64,000 bases of DNA, taken from positions 248,001 to 312,000 of the forward strand of contig JBCBZG010000002.1 in assembly GCA_039815465.1 (NCBI GenBank). Reading direction: 5' to 3'. Positions 42,200 through 49,834 of the stretch are shown in pieces (positions within the stretch are counted from its first letter, which is position 1; each line of letters starts with the position of its first letter). The notes under the pieces were generated by a model. It did not search any database and was not told where the DNA came from. It saw only the letters and a program-made list of their open reading frames with translations. Origin of the DNA: Shimia_B sp039815465. GTDB taxonomy: Bacteria; Pseudomonadota; Alphaproteobacteria; Rhodobacterales; Rhodobacteraceae. Both the position numbers and the translations under genes were made by a program.

Positions 42200-42200
42200 C

Positions 42201-42764
42201 ATGCGCGCAATCTTGGCCTCCTGGATTGTGGCGGCGCTGCCGCTGAGCGCCCACGCGCTCGACGTGGATGTCGAGGGTGAGACCGCGTTTCTCAACGGTG
42301 TGATCGACGGTCGCTCCCTCGGGACACTCCAGCGAGCGCTCAAGCGCAACCCGGGGGTGGAGGTGCTTTATTTCGAGGACATGCCAGGCTCCGCCGATGA
42401 TGAGGCGAACCTGGAGATGGCTCGCTGGGTCCGCGCCCAGGGCCTCACCACCGAACTGGGCGCGAACTCGATCATCGAATCGGGCGCCGTCGACCTGTTC
42501 CTCGCAGGGGTGGACCGGCATGGGGCCTGCGGCGCGCAAGTGGGGGTCCATAGCTGGGCCGATAGCAGCGGCTACACCGCCGCCGAGCTCGCGCGCAACC
42601 ACCCCGACCACGCGCCCTACCTGTCCTACTACGCGGCCATGGGTATTCCCGGGGCGTTCTACTGGTTCACCGTAGCCGCTGCCCCAGCCGAAGGCATGTA
42701 CTACATGACCCCTGCCGAGATTAACCAATTCGCGGTCGTGACCGACCCGCTAACCTGTTCCTGA
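42201..42764 (+). CDS. Exported COG3904-like protein between scoA and scoB, 187 aa
   Basis: A signal peptide (ILASWIVAALPLSAHA) is followed by a ClpP/crotonase-like pattern: VEVLYFEDMPGS, ANLEMARWVRAQGLTTELG, then SIIESGAVDLFLAGVDR where the family's serine (SAC..FLAG) is expected, and VGVHSWADSSG. A serine-protease-like periplasmic protein is possible, though the catalytic set is unproven. It starts one base after scoA and ends 20 before scoB, so all three are co-transcribed. Confidence 0.7.
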   Translation: MRAILASWIVAALPLSAHALDVDVEGETAFLNGVIDGRSLGTLQRALKRNPGVEVLYFEDMPGSADDEANLEMARWVRAQGLTTELGANSIIESGAVDLFLAGVDRHGACGAQVGVHSWADSSGYTAAELARNHPDHAPYLSYYAAMGIPGAFYWFTVAAAPAEGMYYMTPAEINQFAVVTDPLTCS

Positions 42765-42784
42765 CCGACGAAGGAGGGCGAAAG

Positions 42785-43408
42785 ATGCCTTGGGATCGCA
42801 ATCAAATGGCCGCACGGGCCGCAGACGAGCTCGAAGACGGCATGTATGTGAACCTCGGGATCGGCATCCCGACCCTTGTCGCCAACTACGTGGGCGACAA
42901 GGACATCACGCTGCAATCTGAAAACGGCATGCTCGGCATGGGCCCCTTCCCCTATGAGGGCGAAGAGGACCCGGACCTGATCAACGCGGGCAAGCAGACC
43001 ATCACGGAGATGGACCGCACGGCCTATTTCGACAGCGCGACCTCCTTTGGGATGATCCGCGGCGGCAAAATCGCGGCCGCCATCCTGGGCGCGATGGAGG
43101 TCGACGAAAAGGGCGACCTGGCCAACTGGATGATCCCCGGCAAGCTCGTCAAAGGCATGGGGGGCGCCATGGACCTCGTGGCCGGCGTGGGCCGCGTCAT
43201 CGTGGTGATGGACCACCAGAACAAAAAGGGTGAATCCAAGGTGCTGAAAGCCTGCACGCTGCCGCTCACCGGCGCGGGCGTGGTGGACCGCATCATCACC
43301 AATCTGGGTGTGCTCGACGTAGCCGATGGCGGGCTCAAAATCGTGGAACTCGCCGACGGGGTAAGCGAGGCCGACATGCGCGCGGCCACCGAGGCCACGA
43401 TCCTCTAA
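42785..43408 (+). CDS. scoB: 3-oxoacid CoA-transferase subunit B, 207 aa
   Basis: The catalytic glutamate is in LQSENGMLGMGPFP. GMYVNLGIGIPTLVANYV opens the protein, and GGAMDLVAGVGRVIVVMDH and AGVVDRIITNLGVLDV match the beta subunit of class I enzymes. AAGGAGGG precedes the ATG. An intrinsic terminator follows at 43438. Confidence 0.94.
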   Translation: MPWDRNQMAARAADELEDGMYVNLGIGIPTLVANYVGDKDITLQSENGMLGMGPFPYEGEEDPDLINAGKQTITEMDRTAYFDSATSFGMIRGGKIAAAILGAMEVDEKGDLANWMIPGKLVKGMGGAMDLVAGVGRVIVVMDHQNKKGESKVLKACTLPLTGAGVVDRIITNLGVLDVADGGLKIVELADGVSEADMRAATEATIL

Positions 43409-43437
43409 GGGCGTCCCCCCCCTGCACAGCAACGGTG

Positions 43438-43460
43438 CGGCGCCTTTCGGGCGCCGTTTT
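43438..43460 (+). terminator. Rho-independent terminator of the sco operon
   Basis: CGGCGCC (43438-43444), loop TTTCG, GGCGCCG (43450-43456), then TTTT, 29 bases past the scoB stop. Stem and T-tract are both present. Confidence 0.85.
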
Positions 43461-43501
43461 CATATCTACATACCCGTGATGACACTGCAGGAGGACACCC
43501 C

Positions 43502-43780
43502 ATGATCCGCCACGACATCGATGGCAAAAAGGGCCGCTACGTATTCACCAAAGACGGCCACGAGGCTGAGATGACGTTTTCCATCGCCTCCGAGACGCTG
43601 CGCATCGTCGACCACACCGGCGTTCCCGATACGCTGCGCGGCACAGGCGCGGGCAAAGCGCTGTTCGAACATCTCGTCGCCGACGCACGCGCCAACGGAT
43701 TCAAGATCATCCCGCTCTGCCCCTTTGTAAACGCCCAGCGCGCCAAACACCCAGACTGGGCCGACGTGTTCCAAGTCTGA
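43502..43780 (+). CDS. Small GNAT-like acetyltransferase (NATD1/YidJ type), 92 aa
   Basis: Short single-domain GNAT: HTGVPDTLRGTGAGKALFEHLVADARANG holds the acetyl-CoA loop (about residues 38-66), and IIPLCPFVNAQRAKHP is the typical end of this group. Length matches the compact YidJ-like family. Substrate unknown. AGGAGG is upstream of the ATG. Confidence 0.88.
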   Translation: MIRHDIDGKKGRYVFTKDGHEAEMTFSIASETLRIVDHTGVPDTLRGTGAGKALFEHLVADARANGFKIIPLCPFVNAQRAKHPDWADVFQV

Positions 43781-43810
43781 CGCGCCTCAGTGCCAGCACG
43801 CGCCGCGGCC

Positions 43811-43856
43811 CAAAACTCTTTCAAAGAGTTTTGCCAAATTCCTTTGAAAGGAATTT
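43811..43856. repeat. Family A palindrome pair
   Basis: 43811-43833 (11-bp arms CAAAACTCTTT, centre C) and 43836-43856 (10-bp arms AAATTCCTTT, centre G), both perfect. It lies between convergent genes (GNAT and transglycosylase). Confidence 0.8.
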
Positions 43857-43873
43857 CCCGCGCGGTCGGCGGC

Positions 43874-44695
43874 CTAGCCGCTTTGCCCCTGGAACACGCA
43901 CCCGTCGGAGACGAAGTAAGGTGGTGTGACGCAAAGCGTGCGCGCGACCGCGAACGCGGCGAGCACTTTGGGGATATAGGCACGTGTTTCCGCAAATGGG
44001 GGCACGCCGCCGTGGTCGCGCACGGCGCCCTCCCCCGCGTTATAGCCCGCCAAGACAAGCACCGGGTCGCCGCCATAGACCTCCATCAGGTGGTTGAGCA
44101 CGGCCATCCCGCCGCCGATGTTGTCCGCAGGGGCAAACACGTCGCCGACGCCAAACCGCGCAGCGGTGGCAGGCATCAGCTGCATGAGCCCCGCCGCCCC
44201 TGCACTGCTCAGCGCACGCACATCCCCGCCGCTTTCCACCGCCATGACGGCCAAGGCAAAGGCAGGCGACACCTGTGTGCCCGCGCTTTGGGCCATCAGC
44301 ACGCGTCCATAGGCGTCGGCCATGCTATGCAGCTCTTGCAGCCGCGGGGCGGGCACGCCGGACAGAGCCTCCATCGCATCAAGGAGCCGCCCTGGCCCCG
44401 GCGTCTTAGGCTTCGATGACAGTGCAGCCCAAAAGGCCGTGGCATAAGCGTGCTCCGGCGGGGGCGCGGCACTGGCACTGGCACTGGGTTTGACCGTCGC
44501 TGCTGGCGCTGTCACGGCAACCCCGGCTGGCGCGATCTGTACCGTGATGCGCCGCGTGGCGCCGGGCTCCGGCGGTTTAACCCGTTTGAAGGTGAAGTCT
44601 TTGAAGGGCTGCGGGGTCGGCGCCTCCTGCGCTGCGACCGGTCCCGCAGCCACGGCCGCCGCCATCAGCGCGGCACCAAGTAGACGGTGTGTCAT
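43874..44695 (-). CDS. Lytic transglycosylase (SLT domain), 273 aa
   Basis: Cuts glycan strands of murein. A signal peptide (residues 1-22) and an Ala/Pro-rich linker precede an SLT domain with catalytic Glu154 in AVESGGDVRALSSAGAAGLMQLMPATAARFGV (positions 152-183) and AGYNAGEGAV. The ATG at 44695 fits the signal peptide. It lies beside the Tad pilus locus, where such enzymes may open the wall, but the link is only positional. Confidence 0.9.
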   Translation of the reverse strand: MTHRLLGAALMAAAVAAGPVAAQEAPTPQPFKDFTFKRVKPPEPGATRRITVQIAPAGVAVTAPAATVKPSASASAAPPPEHAYATAFWAALSSKPKTPGPGRLLDAMEALSGVPAPRLQELHSMADAYGRVLMAQSAGTQVSPAFALAVMAVESGGDVRALSSAGAAGLMQLMPATAARFGVGDVFAPADNIGGGMAVLNHLMEVYGGDPVLVLAGYNAGEGAVRDHGGVPPFAETRAYIPKVLAAFAVARTLCVTPPYFVSDGCVFQGQSG

Positions 44696-45063
44696 AGTCG
44701 AGGTCCTGCCCTGCCCCGTTTTTGATTGCAGCGAGCCTACGAAATCGCACCGCTCCGCGCCACCTCCCCCCCCGCGAAACGGGGCCAAAGGCGCCAGAAT
44801 GCGTCGAAAACCGCACAAATTCGCACGGCATTGCGCAGACCTCACGCTGCAAGAGAAGTAAAAACCATTACGTTTCAACGCTCTACAACTTTTCTGCAAA
44901 AAATCTGCGGCTCCCCGAAATTTAACGATTGCTGCCAAATTCAGGCCCCATTCCGACAGCCATATAGCGTCATACCGAGACGGGCAGAGGCAAGACCAAC
45001 CGCCACAGCTGACCCGGAACGGTTACACGAAACGAGACCAAACCCGAGCGAAAGGGACGAACA
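44696..45063. other. 368-bp divergent region upstream of the pilin genes
   Basis: No gene found. It becomes AT-rich from about 44850 to 44970, which fits a promoter for the pilin transcript, and GCGAAAGGGACGAACA before the first pilin ATG carries its ribosome-binding site. No operator palindrome stands out. It also holds the transglycosylase promoter on the other strand. Confidence 0.4.
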
Positions 45064-45249
45064 ATGCAAAAGGTTTTCAATCACTTCTGTCGTGACGAAC
45101 ACGGCGCAGTGACTGTTGACTGGGTTGTTCTGACCTCAGCGACGGTAGGGCTCGGTGTAGTCGTCCTGACAACTGTGTCCGGCGGTATCAGCGATCTTGC
45201 GAGCGCTGTCGACGGTGAATTATCGGCGATGACCATTGCCGAATATTGA
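45064..45249 (+). CDS. Flp-like prepilin 1, 61 aa
   Basis: A short charged leader (HFCRDEHG) is followed by AVTVDWVVLTSATVGLGVVVL, a hydrophobic helix, and a small tail. The layout matches Flp (type IVb) prepilins cleaved after Gly by a CpaA-type peptidase. Position +5 is Asp instead of the usual Glu and +6 is Trp instead of Tyr. Next to a paralogue and a full tad gene set. Could instead be a minor pseudopilin. Confidence 0.75.
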   Translation: MQKVFNHFCRDEHGAVTVDWVVLTSATVGLGVVVLTTVSGGISDLASAVDGELSAMTIAEY

Positions 45250-45293
45250 CCAACCCAACCCAACTAACCCAACCCAAACTAAGGACTAGTAAC

Positions 45294-45479
45294 ATGCAAA
45301 ACTTCATCAACAAATTCCGCCGCGACGAAGATGGTGCCGTGACTGTTGACTGGGTCGTTCTGACCGCAGCGACCGTGGGCCTCGGCGTGGCAGTGCTGAC
45401 GACCGCATCCGGTGGTATCTCCAACCTGGCCGGCGACGTCGACACGAAACTGACCGACATGACGATCGCGTCCTACTAA
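45294..45479 (+). CDS. Flp-like prepilin 2, 61 aa
   Basis: Close paralogue of the gene before it (GAVTVDWVVLTAATVGLG after a RRDEDG leader). AAGGA lies eight bases before the ATG at 45294. Same Gly processing site with Asp+5/Trp+6. A strong intrinsic terminator follows, so the first two prepilins probably form a highly expressed short transcript, as is typical for major pilin genes. Confidence 0.78.
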   Translation: MQNFINKFRRDEDGAVTVDWVVLTAATVGLGVAVLTTASGGISNLAGDVDTKLTDMTIASY

Positions 45480-45506
45480 GCTCTGCTCGCTTAGTCTGAC
45501 ATAGGG

Positions 45507-45537
45507 CCGTGCCCCAGCAATGGGGCACGGCTTTTTT
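45507..45537 (+). terminator. Strong Rho-independent terminator after prepilin 2
   Basis: CCGTGCCCC (45507-45515), loop AGCAAT, GGGGCACGG (45522-45530), then CTTTTTT. Nine GC-rich pairs plus six T. It separates the pilin pair from the rest of the tad genes. Confidence 0.93.
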
Positions 45538-45548
45538 GTGAACGCAGT

Positions 45549-45776
45549 GTGAAGGTTACCAAAGTGTTACGAGATATTTTGCGCAAGTTTACGCGCGGCG
45601 AGGACGGCGCTGTTTCAGTGGATTGGATCGTCTTGACCGCTGCGATGATCGGCATCGCCCTCATCTGCGCCAGTGTCATGGCCAATGGCACCACAGACCT
45701 CGGCACGACGCTCAAAGGTGAGCTGGGCAAGGTCGGCGACCGCGTTCACACAAACGATGTGCTCCCGCGGGACTAA
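45549..45776 (+). CDS. Flp-like prepilin 3, 75 aa
   Basis: GTG start at 45549, just after the terminator. Leader LRKFTRGEDG, then AVSVDWIVLTAAMIGIALI, and a longer tail (LGTTLKGELGKVGDRVHTNDV). Same Asp+5/Trp+6 change as the others, so it is probably processed by the same peptidase. The longer tail hints at a minor pilin. Confidence 0.65.
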   Translation: MKVTKVLRDILRKFTRGEDGAVSVDWIVLTAAMIGIALICASVMANGTTDLGTTLKGELGKVGDRVHTNDVLPRD

Positions 45777-45922
45777 CCGCGCGCGCACCGGCGCTCCATT
45801 TTAGGGCCGAAATGGCCCGAAAGCTTTCCCATCACGCCCCCTTTTTCGACGCATTCCCCGCCTACCATCAGCGCCACGACACGAGGCGCGCAAGGCGGCG
45901 CGCAGCATAAGGAATTCGGACC

Positions 45923-46165
45923 ATGCGTCTTAGTCAAATTCTTCGAATGGTTTTGCGACCCATCCTGTCCCGCCTGATCCGACGTGGCATGAACCGCGGC
46001 ATGCCCGCGATGGGCGCCGGGCTGCGCCCCTACCTCAAGGCGGATTGGGTGATCTTGGCGCTCGGGCTCGCGGCCCTGACGATGGGCGCGTTGGCCGTCG
46101 CAAATATGGGCCCCACCCCACAGATGACGCTGGCCGATGTGGCGCCTGCGCTGCCCTCGACCTAA
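45923..46165 (+). CDS. Small membrane protein upstream of cpaB, 80 aa
   Basis: Basic, amphipathic N-terminus (RLSQILRMVLRPILSRLIRRGMNRGM), then one membrane helix (WVILALGLAALTMGALAVA). AAGGA stands nine bases before the ATG. No family recognised. Its location between the pilins and cpaB suggests a pilus accessory role by position only. Confidence 0.6.
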   Translation: MRLSQILRMVLRPILSRLIRRGMNRGMPAMGAGLRPYLKADWVILALGLAALTMGALAVANMGPTPQMTLADVAPALPST

Positions 46166-46294
46166 GGGCGGCCCGGCGCGCAGGCGCGCACCTTGGAAAT
46201 GCCCAATCGCGGGCCGCGTGGCTCCACGATTTGGCCCCATTTCACCGCCAGTTAGATCAAAAGCCCGCAGTCCCGCGGGGAAGGAGCACACAGC

Positions 46295-47149
46295 ATGCGC
46301 ATGATTTTCGGACTTGTCTTGATGATGGGCGTCGCGCTGGCCGGTGGGGCCGTGTACCTCGCCCAGGGGTACATCGACGAACACCAGACCGCACTCGCCA
46401 AGGAGCGGGCCTATAACATCCCGCTGACCGACATTATCGTCGCGAAGAAAAAGCTGAAATACGGCGATGAAATCACCAAGAAAGACATCGCGCTGATCAA
46501 ATGGCCGGTGCCTGCGGTGCCCAAAGGGGCGTTCAAAACTCCCGAGGAGATCTTTGCCAAGGGCGGAGATGAGCTGCGCACCGTGATCCGCACCATGGAA
46601 CAAGGCGAGCCGATCCTAGCCGTGAAAGTGACGGAGCCAGGCGAAGGGGCGGGCCTCACGTCCCTCCTCGAACCCGGCATGCGGGCCTTTACCATCCGCG
46701 TGGATGTGGCCACGGGCGTCTCCGGCTTCCTGCGGCCCGGCGACCGGGTGGACGTGTTCTGGACGGGGCGCCCCGTGGGCGGCGCGCGCAATGGTGGCAA
46801 CATCACGCAGCTGATTGAGACGGGGATTGAGCTTGTGGCCGTGGACCAGACCTCCCAGACCGACAGCACGCGGGCCAATATCGCGCGCACGGTGACCGCG
46901 CAGGTCACACCACTCCAGGTAGCCCGCTTGGCGCAAGCGCAGAACTCCGGCCGCTTGTCGCTGGCGCTCATGGGGACCCGGGACACCATCGTGGCCGAAG
47001 CGCCTGAGGTGAACCAACGCTTCCTCCTCGGTGTCGAAGACGAGGTCCGTGAGGAAATCGTGGCCGAGGTGGTCGAGCCCAAGCAATGCACCATCCGCAC
47101 CCGCCGCGGGTCCGAAGTGGTCGAAATGCCAATCCCCTGTAGCAACTGA
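46295..47149 (+). CDS. cpaB: Flp pilus assembly protein CpaB (RcpC), 284 aa
   Basis: One N-terminal helix (IFGLVLMMGVALAGGAVYLA), a SAF-like domain (IIVAKKKLKYGDEITKKDIAL, about residues 48-68) and the RcpC/CpaB domain with RVDVATGVSGFLRPGDRVDVFW. It works in the periplasm with the secretin. GGAAGGAG precedes the ATG. A family A palindrome pair separates it from cpaC. Confidence 0.92.
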   Translation: MRMIFGLVLMMGVALAGGAVYLAQGYIDEHQTALAKERAYNIPLTDIIVAKKKLKYGDEITKKDIALIKWPVPAVPKGAFKTPEEIFAKGGDELRTVIRTMEQGEPILAVKVTEPGEGAGLTSLLEPGMRAFTIRVDVATGVSGFLRPGDRVDVFWTGRPVGGARNGGNITQLIETGIELVAVDQTSQTDSTRANIARTVTAQVTPLQVARLAQAQNSGRLSLALMGTRDTIVAEAPEVNQRFLLGVEDEVREEIVAEVVEPKQCTIRTRRGSEVVEMPIPCSN

Positions 47150-47182
47150 TCCCATCGGCGCCCGGCGGTTCCACCCTGGGCG

Positions 47183-47229
47183 CCGAAATCTTTCAAAGAT
47201 TTCGGTCCGGAGTTTTTGAAAAACTCCGG
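47183..47229. repeat. Family A palindrome pair
   Basis: 47183-47205 (arms CCGAAATCTTT, centre C) and 47207-47229 (arms CCGGAGTTTTT, centre G), both perfect 11-bp arms. The first is identical to 41347-41369. It sits inside the tad cluster between cpaB and cpaC and could reduce read-through or protect mRNA ends. Confidence 0.8.
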
Positions 47230-47370
47230 CGCCCCCGTTGAAACCTTGGCGCAACACGAGCTTTGGGGGGCAAGCCATTGATTCTTGCATGGATTCACGT
47301 TTCGGGGCATGGTGCGCCCAACCGCGGGCACCAAGACCCGTGAACAGAGGCGTGATCGGAGGCAGGTCAC

Positions 47371-48813
47371 ATGACATCGAAATCACTTATCGCCGCGGCT
47401 TTGCTGGGGCTTTTTAGCGTATCGGCGCTGCCCGTGGGCACCGCGCAGGCGGACACGCTGCGTGTGATGCAAGGGGCGCGCACGGCGGCGCTCAATGTCC
47501 CGGTGAGCCGATCGGTGGTCGTCGAATCAGATGTGCCCTTTGCGGAGCTGTCCATCGCGGACCCCAATATCGCCGATATCTCCACCCTCTCGGACCGGAC
47601 GATTTATGTGCTGGGCAAGGCCCCCGGGCGCACGTCGCTCACGCTTCTGGGCGTTGACGGGCGGCTGATCACCAATGTCGAGGTGCGTGTGGCGCCCGAT
47701 ATCTCGGAATTCAAGGAACGGCTTCAGCAGATCCTCCCGGGCGAGGATATTGAGGTGCGCACAGCCAATGATGGAATCGTGCTGTCTGGCCAGGTGAGCT
47801 CCATCGCGCGCATGGACCGCGCGCTTGACCTCGCGAACCGCTACGCCCCGGACCGCGTGTCGAACCTGATGTCGGTGGGCGGCAATCACCAGGTGATGCT
47901 CAAGGTCCGCTTTGCAGAGATGAGCCGCACGATTTCCAAATCGCTTGATGGTGGCCTTGTCGCAAACCAGGGGGCCAGCCCGTTCAATAGTGACGGCGCA
48001 ATCGGCGTCGGATCCGGTGGTATCGGGGCCACGGAAACAACCGACCCAGTCACCGGTCTGGCAGGCATCGTTGGGGCCTTTCAAACGGCTACAAATACCG
48101 CGGGCGGCGCGACCTTTGGCTTTAACGTTGACGATGTGCGCCTGAGCATCCTGCTCGAAGCGCTGGAAACCAAGGGATTTGTGCGGACCCTGGCCGAACC
48201 AAATCTCACCGCCCTGTCCGGGCAACAGGCGAGCTTTCTCGCAGGCGGCGAGTACCCGATCCCGGTGAGCCAGGACAACGGGGCGGTGAGTGTCGAATAT
48301 CGCCCCTTTGGCATCGAGCTGACCTTTACGCCGCGCGTGGTGGACGGGGATTCCATTAACATCCAGATGAAGGCGTCGGTCAGCGCGATTGACACCAACA
48401 ACGCGCTCACTGGTAACGGCTTTACCATCAACGCGTTTTCGAAACGCGAAACCGCGACCACGGTAGAGATGGGCGACGGTCAAAGCTTTGCCATTGCGGG
48501 GCTGCTCGAAGACGATTTCAACGATCTGAACCGCCAGGTGCCCTGGCTTGGCGACATTCCGGTGCTGGGGACGCTATTCCGGTCCACATCCTACGCGCGT
48601 GACCAATCGGAGCTGGTAATCATTGTAACGCCCCATATCGTGACGCCTGTCAGCGGCGAAACCTTGGCACTCCCCACCGACCGCGTGCAAATCCCGTCGG
48701 AGCGGGACCTGTTCCTCTTTGGCCGCACCACAGGGGATACACCCACCGTGGGTGCCGCCGCCGAAGTCGCCAAGCAGGACTTTAGCGGCTCTTATGGCTA
48801 CATTCTGGACTGA
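47371..48813 (+). CDS. cpaC: Tad outer-membrane secretin CpaC (RcpA), 480 aa
   Basis: Signal peptide (residues about 1-26), an N-terminal pilus/BON-like part (PVSRSVVVESDVPFAELSIADPNIADI, GKAPGRTSLTLLG) and a type II/III secretin domain (about 240-420) with LAEPNLTALSGQQASFLAGGEYPIPV and VPWLGDIPVLGTLFR, the secretin hallmark. It forms the outer-membrane pore for the Flp pilus. The stop overlaps the following ATG (TGATGATG). Confidence 0.95.
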   Translation: MTSKSLIAAALLGLFSVSALPVGTAQADTLRVMQGARTAALNVPVSRSVVVESDVPFAELSIADPNIADISTLSDRTIYVLGKAPGRTSLTLLGVDGRLITNVEVRVAPDISEFKERLQQILPGEDIEVRTANDGIVLSGQVSSIARMDRALDLANRYAPDRVSNLMSVGGNHQVMLKVRFAEMSRTISKSLDGGLVANQGASPFNSDGAIGVGSGGIGATETTDPVTGLAGIVGAFQTATNTAGGATFGFNVDDVRLSILLEALETKGFVRTLAEPNLTALSGQQASFLAGGEYPIPVSQDNGAVSVEYRPFGIELTFTPRVVDGDSINIQMKASVSAIDTNNALTGNGFTINAFSKRETATTVEMGDGQSFAIAGLLEDDFNDLNRQVPWLGDIPVLGTLFRSTSYARDQSELVIIVTPHIVTPVSGETLALPTDRVQIPSERDLFLFGRTTGDTPTVGAAAEVAKQDFSGSYGYILD

Positions 48814-49457
48814 TGATGATGAAAGCGGTCACCTTTTCGATCCTCGCGCTCGCAGTTCTCGCGGGCTGTAGCAACGCCCCTGCCGGGCGCATGCTTGATG
48901 AGGGGCGGTTTGGGAACCCGACGGCGGCCAACCAACTGGCGATGACGGGCCAAGGCCAAGCCATGGTCGATCTGGGCACCCGCTTTGCCCAAGCTGTGCC
49001 CACGACCGTCACATTCGGCTTTAACTCCACCACGCTCGACGCGCCCGCGCGCCAAGCGCTGGCACAGCAGGCGGCGTTTATGCGCCAGTTCCCCGAGGTG
49101 CGTTTTACCGTCTATGGCCACACCGACGCGGTGGGGTCTGCGGCCTATAACCAGCGCCTGGGGCTCCGACGCGCGCGCGCGGCGGTGAACTACTTGGTCA
49201 GCCAGGGCGTGTCCCGCGGGCGGCTGGAGGCGACATTGAGCCTGGGCGAAACCCAACCGCTCGTGGCTGCCGCGACCCGCGACCGTCGCAACCGGCGCAC
49301 CGTGACAGAAGTGTCGGGCTTTGTGCGATCCAACCCATTGGTGATGCAGGGGAAATACGCTGAAGTCGTATGGCGCGAATACACCGAGGCCGCGACCGAA
49401 AGCCCCGAGGGCGCGCAGGTCGCCATCGGTGGTGCGGGCGTTGAGGTGGGTGGCTGA
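48813..49457 (+). CDS. OmpA-family lipoprotein in the tad locus, 214 aa
   Basis: Lipobox LAVLAGC, then an OmpA-like peptidoglycan-binding domain: FGFNSTTLDAPARQAL, VYGHTDAVGSAAYNQRLGLRRARAAVNYL, and RDRRNRRTVTEV. It occupies the slot where other Tad loci carry cpaD. It could anchor the secretin to murein. The start may be any of three ATG codons at 48813-48821. Confidence 0.88.
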   Translation: MMMKAVTFSILALAVLAGCSNAPAGRMLDEGRFGNPTAANQLAMTGQGQAMVDLGTRFAQAVPTTVTFGFNSTTLDAPARQALAQQAAFMRQFPEVRFTVYGHTDAVGSAAYNQRLGLRRARAAVNYLVSQGVSRGRLEATLSLGETQPLVAAATRDRRNRRTVTEVSGFVRSNPLVMQGKYAEVVWREYTEAATESPEGAQVAIGGAGVEVGG

Positions 49458-49834
49458 TCGGGGCTGATGCTCTGAACCACGCTTTTGCTACATGCAGCTT
49501 AGCCGCACGGCACTCGCCCGACGGCATCGTCGGGCCGCGCCGGTCCGCCCCCACGGGGCGGCGCGAACGCCACCCCTCGGACCGGCGCTATAGCAGACTG
49601 CACCCCCCCCCGAAAGGTGCACCAGATTAACCGCGATTGTGGCAACAATCCTACCAAACTCTTCACGATAATTCTCGATTGCGGCCCCAATCTCGCCCGC
49701 TTTCGCCGCCACCAAGGACCCTGAGGTAATAGCACAGCAGCCACCCGGTTGCAGGCATTGCGTCAGGGGCACACCGAGCGGAGCACACACCCGCCACGTC
49801 CCGACCGTGCCAGAACGTAAAGGGACCCGACGCG
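49458..49834. other. 377-bp gap between the OmpA gene and cpaE
   Basis: Contains family B repeat copy 2 (49512-49590) and then about 200 bases of less GC-rich DNA with no open frame worth calling. AAGGGA lies nine bases before the cpaE ATG. The repeat may end the cpaB-ompA transcript, and a cpaE promoter probably lies after it. Confidence 0.4.
49512..49590 (+). repeat. Structured repeat family B, copy 2
   Basis: 79 bases, three differences from copy 1 at 14939. Stem GCGCCGGTCCG (49537-49547) pairs perfectly over 11 bases with CGGACCGGCGC (49578-49588). First hairpin loop is GCAT instead of GCAA. Confidence 0.85.

Noticed and set aside
44726..45112. 128-codon frame running into the first pilin
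   Set aside because: Overlaps the pilin ribosome-binding site and start in another frame and shows no protein-like pattern.
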